Of a stretch of 64,000 nt of DNA, positions 46,695 to 55,470 are shown piece by piece; within the stretch, counting starts at the first letter, position 1, and every line of letters starts with the position of its first letter. The stretch comes from Pigmentiphaga aceris. GTDB taxonomy: Bacteria > Pseudomonadota > Gammaproteobacteria > Burkholderiales > Burkholderiaceae_B. A program made the translations under genes and the position numbers. The DNA is taken from assembly GCF_008119665.1 (NCBI RefSeq), contig NZ_CP043046.1:1116001-1180000 (forward strand), written 5' to 3'. The notes under the pieces are model-generated. The model did not search any database and was not told where the DNA came from. It worked only from the letters and a program-made list of their open reading frames with translations.

Positions 46695-47663
46695 TCAATT
46701 CATGAAATGAATCGCCGGCCCGATCGACGCGGGCAGCATCTCGCTGTGGTTCTTGTCGGGGATCAGGCGAAAGCGCGTGCTGAAGCTGCTTTGGCGCATC
46801 AGCTGTTCCGAGAAGAACTGCGCATCCGGCATATCTGGCGACAGCGGTTGCGGGGTGCCCGGGCGCGGTTGGCGGCGTTCCTTGCCGCCTACCAGTACGA
46901 ACAGCTTTCGCCCACCGGGAACTGCCTGTCTCTGGAAATACTCCTTGGCTTCTTCAGACACCGCACGGTTCTGCCACCACAGCGATGGGCTGGTGGCAAT
47001 GTAGGTCTGGAACATGTCGGACCGGGTGAACAGTGCGTGCAATACAAACAGGCCGCTGTATGAATGGCCGTACAGGCCCAGGCGCGAGGTGTCGACGGGG
47101 ATCTCGCGTTTCACCAGCGGAATGACCTCGTTATCGAGAAATACCAGGAAATCGTCTGCACCGCCGCCTTGTTCTTCACCAGGTTGCGGGGCGTTGCCGG
47201 GGCGTGGGCCGGGCAGGTAGTCCCAGGCGCGGAAGCCGCCTGAATTCGGCTGGTCGGCTTCGTAGTCGATGAAGACAGTCGCGATTTTTGCCGGTGGCGC
47301 GCCTTCAAGATAGGCACCATTCAATGCGCCCAGTGCCGTGCGTCCATCCAGGATGAACAGCACCGGAAAACCTTTGTCGGGTGCCATGCCGGATGGTGCC
47401 GCGATCTTGATTTCGTAGCGGCGTTTGCCGTCCTTGGACACCAGCCGATGTTCGCGCGCTACCGCTGCGGGCACGCCTACCGGAATGTCGTCAGCAATGA
47501 CCACGGGCGATGACAGGGGCGGGATGGCGGCGGGCAGTGGAGTGGTCTGCGCAAAGGCGGGCAGGGCACAGGCCGAGAGCAGCAGCATCGCCGCGATGCG
47601 CATGCGGCGTGGTGCAAAAAGGGGGGAGATGGACGCAGACGAGGCGGGCAAGATGGGATGCAT
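46695..47663 (-). CDS. Exported siderophore-type esterase (IroE-like alpha/beta hydrolase)
   Basis: The 322-aa alpha/beta hydrolase of the Fes/IroE-type esterase group (PF00756 style) has an N-terminal signal (RRMRIAAMLLLSACALPAFA), so it acts in the periplasm. It has the family's FRAWDYLPGPRPG block (R..DY.P motif), the nucleophile in GLYGHSYSG, SPSLWW, and the late KNHSEMLP histidine. The closest role is IroE-like, single-cut linearisation of a trilactone catecholate siderophore. The ATG at 47663 has an AGG site, while a later ATG at 47603 lacks one. It follows a second esterase on the same strand. Confidence 0.82.
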   Translation of the reverse strand: MHPILPASSASISPLFAPRRMRIAAMLLLSACALPAFAQTTPLPAAIPPLSSPVVIADDIPVGVPAAVAREHRLVSKDGKRRYEIKIAAPSGMAPDKGFPVLFILDGRTALGALNGAYLEGAPPAKIATVFIDYEADQPNSGGFRAWDYLPGPRPGNAPQPGEEQGGGADDFLVFLDNEVIPLVKREIPVDTSRLGLYGHSYSGLFVLHALFTRSDMFQTYIATSPSLWWQNRAVSEEAKEYFQRQAVPGGRKLFVLVGGKERRQPRPGTPQPLSPDMPDAQFFSEQLMRQSSFSTRFRLIPDKNHSEMLPASIGPAIHFMN

Positions 47664-47774
47664 GGAAGCGCCTGGAAGTCGAACAAAAATCATACCCAGT
47701 TTCATGCGATGCGGATGGGCCCGTCACCATCCGTCGCATTGATGCATCGCGGTTTTCTGACGATCAGCTAGCTG

Positions 47775-48683
47775 TCAGCATTCATCCCACGCCGTGGCTT
47801 CGTCCGGCATCCATTCCGACGCCAGTGCCGCACACAACCCCGCCAGCAAGGCGACCGGCACGATGGTGCGGTGGGTTTCATTCGCAAAGTAGCGAAAGCC
47901 GACACGCAGGTCGCTGCGGGTGCGCAGTGCGTTGGCAATCTCGCGGTTGTGATCGACCATGAATCGGGTGTCGCGCTGTTTGCGGGCAACCTCGATGTCG
48001 GGGCCGTTTTCCGCCAGTTCTGCCGGGCTGAGCGCTTGCTCATATTCACCCGCGCTCAGCCAAAGACGCGCAACGGGCACGTCAGCCGTGGCATCTTGTG
48101 CGGCAAAACGCTTGGCCATTTCCAGCAACTGCGCATCGCGCCACCAGACCGAGGGGCTGGATGCCAGGTAGGACTGGAACGCGTCGGGTTGTCTGAACAG
48201 CGCCAGCAACACCAGCATGCCGCCCAGCGAATGGCCGGCGAAGGTCTGCGCGCCGCGATCGACGGGCAGCACGTTTTCCACGGCGGGCCGAAGGTCGTCC
48301 AGCACAAAGTCCAGGAAGGCGTCGGCTCCGTGGTGCTTGGGGTTCGGCTCGCCATGCAGCGCGGCAGGGGTGTAGTCGAATACACGACGGTTCTCAGCCG
48401 GGTAGCCAATGCCGACGATGATGCCCGCCCGCAAGCTGTCTGCCGTGCCGCCGCCTGCCCGGTAGCGCAGCATCTCGGTGGCCAGCAGGAAGGTGTCGCT
48501 ACCCAGCAGGTAGACAATCGGCCAGCCCGCTGCGGGTGCTTCGCCCTCGGGCCAGGAAATCAGAATGCGATAGGGCGCGCCGCTGCGGGCGGTGATCAGG
48601 CACTCATGGGTGCGCGGAACGATCATGCCGCCCTGATGGCGAGTCGGATCGAAAGCGAGAAGGGCGGTCAGGTCCAGCGACAT
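47775..48683 (-). CDS. Cytoplasmic siderophore-type esterase (Fes/IroD-like hydrolase)
   Basis: The 302-aa alpha/beta hydrolase is of the same Fes/IroE group as its neighbours but has no signal peptide, so it should act in the cytoplasm. It shows an NRRVFDYTPAAL block, the nucleophile in AGHSLGGMLVL, SPSVWWRDAQ, and a late ETHRTIVP histidine. It probably hydrolyses the ester backbone of the ferric siderophore after uptake so iron can be reduced. It is divergent from the permease gene across 383 bp. The ribosome site is weak. Confidence 0.82.
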   Translation of the reverse strand: MSLDLTALLAFDPTRHQGGMIVPRTHECLITARSGAPYRILISWPEGEAPAAGWPIVYLLGSDTFLLATEMLRYRAGGGTADSLRAGIIVGIGYPAENRRVFDYTPAALHGEPNPKHHGADAFLDFVLDDLRPAVENVLPVDRGAQTFAGHSLGGMLVLLALFRQPDAFQSYLASSPSVWWRDAQLLEMAKRFAAQDATADVPVARLWLSAGEYEQALSPAELAENGPDIEVARKQRDTRFMVDHNREIANALRTRSDLRVGFRYFANETHRTIVPVALLAGLCAALASEWMPDEATAWDEC

Positions 48684-49066
48684 GGAAGCACTCACAACAA
48701 ACGGGGGATCGGGACGGAAAACAGCCGGTGCGCAAGTTCCGGTCTGCACGCGTCCAAAGACAGACCATCAGGGCAATCGAAGGCCTGCCAACAAGCGTGC
48801 ATGGCACCCGCGTCTTTATACGTGGGTGCAAATCATGGGATACTGAATGATTACGATTCAGGTGTCTAATCCTGGTCGGTTGTATCTCGGTGGTGTTGGG
48901 TCAACCCCGCCGACGTGCTCACCGCCGTGTCATTGGCCGCTTGCTATCGTCCGGGGATATTGGCGTGAATTTTTCGTCGTTAATTGTCGGCGTGCGTTCC
49001 TCGCCGTTAAGTTTTCCCGCTCGTTCCAGCCGTTAATTCCTTTCCTGTCAGGCAGCCCCCGCGTCC
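48684..49066. other. Divergent control region of siderophore transport genes
   Basis: The 383-bp gap lies between the minus-strand esterases and the plus-strand FecCD gene. It holds a 17-bp inverted sequence TGAATGATTACGATTCA at 48844-48860. This is a partial match to a Fur box, with 10 of 19 positions of the classical site, so it is weak. Three CGTTAA words at 48978, 49005 and 49031 are spaced 26-27 bp apart. The leader of the FecCD gene is pyrimidine-rich and has no good ribosome site. Confidence 0.4.
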
Positions 49067-50143
49067 GTGAAGCGTTCTCCTTCAGCATCTCTCCCGCTCA
49101 GCGGTGATCCCCTCGATACCGCCACGCTTTACCGCGGCATGTTGCGGCGTCGGATCGGCCTGGTGGCCTTGTTGGCTGGCATCATTGTGCTGGCCATTCT
49201 TGCCGACTTCATGCTTGGCCCGGCCGGCCTGGGCCTGCGTGACCTGGCCTATGCGCTGTTCAATCCGCAGGCCACCGACCCCACCACGCGGGTCATCGTC
49301 TGGGACATCCGGCTGCCGCAGGCGCTGATGGCCATGGCAGTGGGCATGGCGCTTGGCCTGGCCGGTGCCGAAATGCAGACCATTTTGAACAACCCGCTGG
49401 CCAGCCCATTTACGCTGGGTCTGTCGTCGGCCGCTGCCTTTGGTGCGTCGCTGGTCATCGTGCTGGATATCGGCATTCCTGGCCTGCCGGCATCGTGGCT
49501 GATCGCGGGCAACGCCTTTGCCTTCGCCTTGCTGGCTGCCTTGCTGCTGGACGCGGTCGCGCGCTGGGGCGGCATGAACGCATCGGGCGTGGTGCTGTTC
49601 GGTATTGCGTTGGTGTTCTCGTTCAACGCACTGGTGGCCCTGGTGCAGTTCGTAGCCAGCGCCGAAGCCCTGCAAGGACTGGTGTTCTGGACCATGGGCA
49701 GCCTGACGCGCGCCAGCTGGGGCAAGCTGGGCATGTTGCTGCTGGTGTTTGCGATCATCCTGCCGCTGTCAATCCGCGATTCCTGGCGTCTGACTGCCAT
49801 GCGCCTGGGCGAAGACCGCGCGGCCAGCTTCGGCATCAATGTGCGCCGTCTGCGCCGCACGGCGCTCATCCGCATCAGTGTGCTGTCGGCGCTGGCCGTG
49901 GCCTTTGTCGGCACCATCAGCTTCATCGGCCTGGTCGCGCCGCACATTGCGCGCCGGTTGTTTGGTGAGGATCACCGTTTCTATCTGCCCGGCAGCGCGC
50001 TGGTGGGCGGTGTGATTCTGTCGCTTGCGTCGATCGCGTCGAAGAATATCGTGTCGGGCATCGTCATTCCGGTCGGTATCGTCACGTCGCTGGTCGGCAT
50101 TCCGTTCTTCCTGGCGGTCGTGTTCCGCCGTCAGATGCAGTAA
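49067..50143 (+). CDS. FecCD-type siderophore ABC transporter permease
   Basis: The 358-aa inner-membrane permease has about ten helices and the BtuC/FecCD signature blocks: DIRLPQALMAMAVGMALGLAGAEMQTILNNPLASPFTLGLSS (beginning residue 81), GIALVFSFNALVALVQF and a C-terminal VGTISFIGLVAPHIARRLFGEDHR region. It carries a ferric siderophore across the inner membrane together with the ATPase encoded 8 bp downstream. The start is GTG at 49067 with a poor ribosome site. A single permease gene suggests a homodimer. Confidence 0.92.
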   Translation: MKRSPSASLPLSGDPLDTATLYRGMLRRRIGLVALLAGIIVLAILADFMLGPAGLGLRDLAYALFNPQATDPTTRVIVWDIRLPQALMAMAVGMALGLAGAEMQTILNNPLASPFTLGLSSAAAFGASLVIVLDIGIPGLPASWLIAGNAFAFALLAALLLDAVARWGGMNASGVVLFGIALVFSFNALVALVQFVASAEALQGLVFWTMGSLTRASWGKLGMLLLVFAIILPLSIRDSWRLTAMRLGEDRAASFGINVRRLRRTALIRISVLSALAVAFVGTISFIGLVAPHIARRLFGEDHRFYLPGSALVGGVILSLASIASKNIVSGIVIPVGIVTSLVGIPFFLAVVFRRQMQ

Positions 50144-50151
50144 GGCTGTCC

Positions 50152-50934
50152 GTGTTCGATATCCGTCACCTTCGCGTCGCTTACGGCGAGCGCACCATCA
50201 TTTCCGACCTGTCGGTGCAGCCGCTGCAAACCGGCACTGTCACAGCACTGCTCGGCCCCAACGGCAGTGGCAAGTCCACGCTGTTGAAAGCACTGGCTGG
50301 CCTGACCCGTATTTCTGGCGGCCAGGTGCTGCTGGATGACCAGGACCTGACCTCGGCCAGTTTCGAGACACGTGCGCGACAAGTGGTGTATTTGCCGCAG
50401 TCTCTGCCGGCCGCCGTGCACCTGCGGGTGTTCGAATCGGTGTTGGTGGCAGCCAATGCGTCCACGTTTGCAGATGGCGGCAGCGCCAGTGTCGCCGCCG
50501 TGCAGAGCTTGCTGGAACGCTTGGGCATTGGCCATTTGGCCATGCAGTACCTAGACAGCCTGTCCGGTGGTCAGAAGCAGCTGGTTGGCTTGGCACAAGC
50601 CATGATCCGCCGTCCGCGCCTGTTGTTGCTGGACGAACCCCTGTCGGCGCTGGACTTGAACTATCAATTCCACGTGATGGACCTGCTGAATCAGGAAACC
50701 CGCGAAAACGGCTTGATCACCGTGATCGTGTTGCACGACCTGAACATCGCGCTGCGCCACGCCGATTACACCCTGATGATTCGCAAGGGCGAACTGATCG
50801 CCGAAGGCTCCCCGCGTGAGGTGATCAGCCCGTCTTCGCTAGCTGATGTCTACGGGGTGGTGGGGCGCGTCGAACCTTGCTCGCGCGGCATTCCCCAGGT
50901 GCTGATCGACGGCTTGCACAACCCGATTCATTGA
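50152..50934 (+). CDS. FepC-type siderophore ABC transporter ATPase
   Basis: The 260-aa ATPase shows Walker A GPNGSGKST (residues about 35-43), the signature LSGGQKQ, Walker B LLLLDEP and the switch histidine in VIVLHDLNIALRH. This is the FecE/FepC pattern. It powers the FecCD permease encoded 8 bp upstream. The start is GTG at 50152. No siderophore-binding protein follows at once; a matching one starts at 51281 beyond a Fur box. Confidence 0.93.
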   Translation: MFDIRHLRVAYGERTIISDLSVQPLQTGTVTALLGPNGSGKSTLLKALAGLTRISGGQVLLDDQDLTSASFETRARQVVYLPQSLPAAVHLRVFESVLVAANASTFADGGSASVAAVQSLLERLGIGHLAMQYLDSLSGGQKQLVGLAQAMIRRPRLLLLDEPLSALDLNYQFHVMDLLNQETRENGLITVIVLHDLNIALRHADYTLMIRKGELIAEGSPREVISPSSLADVYGVVGRVEPCSRGIPQVLIDGLHNPIH

Positions 50935-51009
50935 CGCCTGCCGGGCAGAAATCTTCCCCAGATCCGTGTGCTGGCCGGGTCTTGTCCAGTGTCCACGCGG
51001 CCGGCGCGG

Positions 51010-51039
51010 TTGTGCCTGCCTGCGGGGAACGGGTAGAAT
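51010..51039 (+). promoter_or_regulatory. Promoter overlapping the Fur box
   Basis: TAGAAT at 51034-51039 is a fair -10 box, and TTGTGC at 51010-51015 an imperfect -35 box, 18 bases apart. The -10 box overlaps the Fur-box candidate at 51037, so bound Fur would block RNA polymerase. Confidence 0.5.
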
Positions 51040-51055
51040 GAGAATCAACCTTATT
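51037..51055. promoter_or_regulatory. Fur-box candidate
   Basis: AATGAGAATCAACCTTATT lies 225 bp before the siderophore-binding-protein gene. Shifted by three bases it matches the classical 19-bp Fur site at 12 of 19 positions. It also agrees with an AATGAGAATCATTCTCATT-type symmetrical site at 16 of 19 positions. Iron-loaded Fur should repress the downstream run here when iron is plentiful. It is the best such site seen in the window. The rest of 50935-51280 holds only the leader. Confidence 0.75.
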
Positions 51056-51280
51056 AAATCCGTGCGGCGCGATGATTGGCTGTCGCCCGCCAGCGGATGC
51101 GCGAACCCAGGCCGGAGATGCCCGGGACCCGCTCGCGACGATGCCGCCGCCTGAATGTCGATTAATGCCGGGCAATTGTTCGGTGTTTCCTTCTCGTCTC
51201 GTTCTTGCTTCGTATCTGCGCCGTACTTCCGTATTGCTTGTTCCGTCACGTCTGTCCCGTTCCCCTCACGTCGATCCGTC

Positions 51281-52429
51281 ATGACCTTGCTGCGCCGCTT
51301 TGTTTGCCTCTTCCTGTTCTGCACCGCTTTGGCGGGTGGACTCGCCAGCGCAGCGCCGATCACGCTGACAGACGTTGCCGGGCGCAAGGTCGTGTTGCCC
51401 AAGCCCGCAACCCGCGTGGTGTTGGCGCAGGCGCGTTACCTGCCCATGCTGGGCATTCTTACGCCTGACCCGGTGGCGATCCTGGCGGGCTGGTCCGACG
51501 AGTTCAAGACCTCTTACGCCAGCGACTACGACGATTACCTGGCGAAATATCCGTCCCTGGCCAAGGTGCCGGTGGTGGGTCGTCACACGGCAGACACTTT
51601 CTCGGTCGAAACCACGCTGGCACTGCGTCCCGACCTGGTGATCCTGACCTCTGCATTTGCCGGCATTCGCCCGGGCACCGACGCATCGGCCTCGCCGCTG
51701 GTTCGCGCCTTCGATGCGGCAGGCGTGCCGGTAGTGGTGGTCGACTTCTTCATGAAGCCGCTGGAAAACACGGTGCCCAGCATCCGTATTCTGGGTCAGG
51801 CACTGGGCCACGAAGATCGTGCTGAAGCCTTCATCAGCTTCTACGAATCGCACATGAAACGCATCGGCACGCAGACTGCCAAGGTCAGCAGCAAGCCGCC
51901 GGTGTTTGTGCACGCGCATGCCGGCAGCACCGACTGCTGCAACTCGCCGGGCGTAGGCACCTTCAATGACATGATCACGTTCGCAGGCGGCCACAACATC
52001 GGTGCCGATGTGATCAAGAGCGCCACCGGTTCGCTGGGCTTCGAGTACATCAACAGCCGCAATCCGGTCGTCTACGTGGCCACCGGCACGGGTGCCGGTC
52101 GTCGCAGCGGCACCGGTCTGGCAATCGGTGCCGGGGTGGAGCTGGACGCCGCCCAAGTCGGCCTGAAGCGTGTGCTGGACGGCGCTGGCCTGGGTGCCCT
52201 CAGCGCAGTGCGCAAGGGCAATGCCCATGGTATCTGGCACGGCTTCAATGACTCGCCGCTGCACGTGGTGTTCATCGAATCGCTGGCGCGCTGGATCGAC
52301 CCGGTTGGTTTCAAGGACGTGTCGCCGCAGCAGACGCTGGACGAGATCAACCAGAAATTCCTGACGGTGCCGCTGCGCGGTACCTACATGGTGGATTTGC
52401 CGGTCGCGCCGGGTGGCGCGAGCCGCTGA
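51281..52429 (+). CDS. Ferric siderophore ABC transporter substrate-binding protein (FepB/FecB type)
   Basis: The 382-aa periplasmic protein has a signal peptide (residues 1-23, ending LASAA). A class III siderophore-binding fold follows, opening with ITLTDVAGRKVVLPKPATRVVL and continuing with an ALRPDLVILTSAF block. A CC pair lies in a HAGSTDCCNSPGVG segment. It should deliver a ferric catecholate to the FecCD permease encoded upstream, from which it is separated by the Fur-box region. The ATG at 51281 is chosen for the signal peptide; no ribosome site is visible. Confidence 0.9.
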   Translation: MTLLRRFVCLFLFCTALAGGLASAAPITLTDVAGRKVVLPKPATRVVLAQARYLPMLGILTPDPVAILAGWSDEFKTSYASDYDDYLAKYPSLAKVPVVGRHTADTFSVETTLALRPDLVILTSAFAGIRPGTDASASPLVRAFDAAGVPVVVVDFFMKPLENTVPSIRILGQALGHEDRAEAFISFYESHMKRIGTQTAKVSSKPPVFVHAHAGSTDCCNSPGVGTFNDMITFAGGHNIGADVIKSATGSLGFEYINSRNPVVYVATGTGAGRRSGTGLAIGAGVELDAAQVGLKRVLDGAGLGALSAVRKGNAHGIWHGFNDSPLHVVFIESLARWIDPVGFKDVSPQQTLDEINQKFLTVPLRGTYMVDLPVAPGGASR

Positions 52430-52434
52430 GCGCC

Positions 52435-53346
52435 GTGCTTTCTTCACCCAGACCGTTGGCTGGCGAAACCCGCTGGCAGGTCGAAACCCTGGCCCCGCCG
52501 CGTGCGCTGGGCCAGTCGCCGTCAGAGACGCCTGCCCCTTGGCGCTCTGTTGACGGCGAACGCGCCTACACCGTGCAAGTGGTGTCGCCGCTGCATACCG
52601 ACCCGGACACGTGTCTGCCCTTGCTGTATGCGCTGGATGGCGAACTGGTCTTGGCGGCGCTGCATGCTTTGCCGGCCTGCCCGGTGCGGGTGGTGGCGAT
52701 CTCGCACGACAGTGACCGCAAGTCGGGCCGGGCCTACGACTACACCCCACCCATTGCACAGCGCGGCGTGCTGCATGACCCGCGTGTGCCCGAATGGCGT
52801 GCAGGTGGGGCCGATGCGTTTCTGTCGTTCATTGTGGATACCTTGCAGCCCGAGGTAGCAGAGGCTTTCGCGGTCGATCCCGATTGCCAGATCTTGTACG
52901 GGCATTCCTACGGTGGCCTGTTCGTGCTGCATGCACTCAGCACCCGTCCGCATGCGTTTTCGGCGTATCTGGCCGCCAGCCCCGCGCTGTGGTGGTTTGA
53001 ATTGCAGGCGTCTCGTCCGATCCAGCTGGTTGAAACGCTGGCTGCGCAGTCGCTGACGCACGCGGTCGATGTGGTAGTAACGGCGGGTGGGCAGGAAGCC
53101 TGGCACCCGGTTGCCATTGGTGCAGACGGCACGCCTGCCAGCCGAAGCGGTGGCGTGCCTACGCTGCCCGCTGCGCGCGGCTTGGCCGCGCTGCTGGCCA
53201 ACGTGCCCGGCGTGCATGCCCGTTTCCATGATTTCCCCCAGGCCACGCATCACACCATGCTGGCCGAGTCGGCGCGTTTCGCGCTGGACTTTGCGGCGCA
53301 CGCTGCCGCCTCGCATGCCCCCAGCGCGTCTCCGCTTTCCCGATGA
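52435..53346 (+). CDS. Siderophore-type esterase (Fes/IroE-like hydrolase), third copy
   Basis: The 303-aa alpha/beta hydrolase lacks a signal peptide. It shows the R..DYTP motif in GRAYDYTPPIAQ, the nucleophile Ser158 in YGHSYGGLFVL, SPALWWFELQ and a late QATHHTMLAES segment with the catalytic histidine. It belongs with the two esterases at 46695-48683 but sits in the Fur-controlled run. The start is GTG, 5 bp after the binding-protein stop. Its stop overlaps the next start (ATGA), linking it to the Liv-type transporter. It is likely a cytoplasmic hydrolase of the ferric siderophore. Confidence 0.85.
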   Translation: MLSSPRPLAGETRWQVETLAPPRALGQSPSETPAPWRSVDGERAYTVQVVSPLHTDPDTCLPLLYALDGELVLAALHALPACPVRVVAISHDSDRKSGRAYDYTPPIAQRGVLHDPRVPEWRAGGADAFLSFIVDTLQPEVAEAFAVDPDCQILYGHSYGGLFVLHALSTRPHAFSAYLAASPALWWFELQASRPIQLVETLAAQSLTHAVDVVVTAGGQEAWHPVAIGADGTPASRSGGVPTLPAARGLAALLANVPGVHARFHDFPQATHHTMLAESARFALDFAAHAAASHAPSASPLSR

Positions 53347-54581
53347 AATTTTCAGACAAGTTTTCAGAAACCCGCCCCATGACTTCGACTTCGATCACCC
53401 GCCGCCATCTGCTTGCCGCCACTGCTGCCTCTGCGCTTGGTCTCGGCCTGATGCGCCCCGTGCGCGCAGCCGGTGGCACCACGCCGATCAAGATCGCGCT
53501 GGTCACGTCCTTGTCCGGCCCGTTCGCGGCCCTGGGCGAAAGCATGCGTGCCGGCCTGGAATTGTTGATTGCTGAATCGGGCAGGCAGATGGGCGGACGA
53601 CCGGTCACGTTGCTGGTCGAAGACGACCAGGGCAAGCCCGACGAAGCCGTGCGCAAGGTGCGCAAGCTGCTGTCGCAAGACAAGGTCGATGTGCTGTGCG
53701 GCGTGATCAGTGCTGCCGTGGCGCTGGCCATTCGCGATATCGTGGCCGATGCCAAAGCACTGACCTTCATCTCGATCGCCGCCGCCAACGGCCTGGCGCG
53801 CGAAGCCGCCAGCCCCTACATCTTCCGTCCCACCAAGACCAGCTGGATGCTTGGCCACACCGGTGCGCTGTGGACCTACGACAAGATTGCCAAGGAAGGC
53901 GGGATCACGCTGGGCTCGGACTACGCGGCCGGCCGTGAATACGTGGGCGACTTCATCAATACCTATCGCCAGCAGGGCGGCAAGGTCGGCCAGCAACTGT
54001 GGACCCCGCTGGGCACCGCCGACTTCGCGCCCATTGTGATGAACCTGGCTGCTGCTGCCCCGTCCTTCGTCTACGCCTTCTTCCCCGGCGCCGACGCCGT
54101 GCGTTTCCTGCAGCAGATGCGTGACTTCAAGTTGCAGGACAAAATTCGCGTGATCGGCCCGGGCGCATTGTTCGATCAGGAAGACGTGTTGCCGGCTGCT
54201 GGCGACGCGGGCCTGGGCGGCGTCAACACCTACCATCAGTCACCGGGTGCACCGGCCTCGGCCGCGTTTGCTGCGGCCTACCTGAAGGCACGCAACCGCA
54301 TCCCGGGCGAAGCCAGCACCTCGGCCTACGCCACTGGTCAGGTCATCCGCGCAGGCATCGAAGCCGTGGCCGGTGACATCGCGCAGAAGGACAAGCTGAA
54401 AGAGCGCCTGCTGTCTGCACCGGTATCGACCGCACTCGGCCCGATGCGCTTCGACGCGCGCAACAACCAGGCCATTCTGGACATCTACGTGAACGAAGTG
54501 CGTCGCGGTGCCGACGGCAAGCCGTTCAACACCGTGGTCCACACCTACCCGGCGATCCAGGACCCGGGTCCGAAGGCCTGA
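53343..54581 (+). CDS. Branched-chain-amino-acid-type ABC substrate-binding protein (LivK-like)
   Basis: The 412-aa periplasmic protein of the HAAT family has a twin-arginine-like signal (TRRHLLAATAASALGLGL), a leucine-binding-type fold starting PIKIALVTSLSGPFAALGESM and an LVEDDQGKPDEAVRKVRKLL block. Family members bind branched-chain amino acids, amides or aromatic acids. Its place between a siderophore esterase and phosphopantetheinyl transferase suggests a ligand linked to the siderophore, such as DHB or DHB-serine, but that is inference. A second possible start is ATG 53379. Confidence 0.88.
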   Translation: MKFSDKFSETRPMTSTSITRRHLLAATAASALGLGLMRPVRAAGGTTPIKIALVTSLSGPFAALGESMRAGLELLIAESGRQMGGRPVTLLVEDDQGKPDEAVRKVRKLLSQDKVDVLCGVISAAVALAIRDIVADAKALTFISIAAANGLAREAASPYIFRPTKTSWMLGHTGALWTYDKIAKEGGITLGSDYAAGREYVGDFINTYRQQGGKVGQQLWTPLGTADFAPIVMNLAAAAPSFVYAFFPGADAVRFLQQMRDFKLQDKIRVIGPGALFDQEDVLPAAGDAGLGGVNTYHQSPGAPASAAFAAAYLKARNRIPGEASTSAYATGQVIRAGIEAVAGDIAQKDKLKERLLSAPVSTALGPMRFDARNNQAILDIYVNEVRRGADGKPFNTVVHTYPAIQDPGPKA

Positions 54582-54600
54582 TCGGGGCCGCGCACACATC

Positions 54601-55470
54601 GTGTCCTACTACCTTGTCCAGACGCTGAACGCGCTGTCCTTCTCGGTGTTGCTGATGCTCACCGGGCTGGGCCTGTCGCTGGTGCTGAGCCTGATGAACT
54701 TCGTGAACCTCACGCACGGTTCATTTTTCCTGCTGGGCGGCTACGTGGCTATCCATTGGATAGGCGCAGGCGCACCGTGGTGGATGGCATTCCCCGCTGC
54801 TTTTGTGATCGCTGGCGCGGTCGGTCTGGTGCTGGACCGCTTCCCCTTCGGCCGCTTCTATCCGCGCACGCACCTGATGCAGGTGCTGCTGACCTACGGC
54901 CTGTCGGTGATCTTTGCCGACCTGATGCGCTGGGGCTTCGGGGCAGATACGGTGTCGCTGCCCACGCCAGAACTGTTGCGCGGCGTGGTGTTTGTCGCGG
55001 GTCTGCCATTCCCGATCTATCGCCTGTTCATCATCGCCACGGGCGGTGTGCTGGCGCTGGGGCTTTGGTATGCGATTGACCGCACCTTGTGGGGCGCGGC
55101 GATCCGCGCCTGCGTGATCGATCGCGGCATTGTCGAAACCCTGGGTTTGAATACGCGGCGCATCTTCACTGTGGGCGTGGTGCTGGCGGCGGGCCTGGGC
55201 GGCCTGGGTGGCGCACTGGGCTCGGGCATGTTGTCGGCATATCCGGGACTGGATGAAGAAGTGCTGTTGCTGGCCTTGCTGGTGGTGGTGGTCGGTGGCC
55301 TGGGTAGCTTTGGCGGCACGGTGCTGAGCGCCTTGCTGCTTGGCTTTGTCACGACCTTCAGCCGTGTGTGGCTGCCGGAATTCGCCAACTTCCTGTCGCT
55401 TGGCATCATGGCAGCGGTGTTGGTCATGTGGCCGTCGGGCCTGGTCGTGCGCAAGATGAGGCAGGTATGA
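54601..55470 (+). CDS. LivH-like branched-chain-amino-acid-type ABC permease
   Basis: The 289-aa permease has about eight helices and the LivH blocks LMNFVNLTHGSFFLLGGYVA and GLGGLGGALGSGMLSAYPGLD, followed by VVVVGGLGSFGGTVLSALLLG. The proposed start is a GTG at 54601, 19 bp after the binding protein; its ribosome site is weak. It overlaps livM in ATGA. With LivM, LivG and LivF it forms a HAAT importer. The sequence alone does not fix the solute. Confidence 0.9.
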   Translation: MSYYLVQTLNALSFSVLLMLTGLGLSLVLSLMNFVNLTHGSFFLLGGYVAIHWIGAGAPWWMAFPAAFVIAGAVGLVLDRFPFGRFYPRTHLMQVLLTYGLSVIFADLMRWGFGADTVSLPTPELLRGVVFVAGLPFPIYRLFIIATGGVLALGLWYAIDRTLWGAAIRACVIDRGIVETLGLNTRRIFTVGVVLAAGLGGLGGALGSGMLSAYPGLDEEVLLLALLVVVVGGLGSFGGTVLSALLLGFVTTFSRVWLPEFANFLSLGIMAAVLVMWPSGLVVRKMRQV

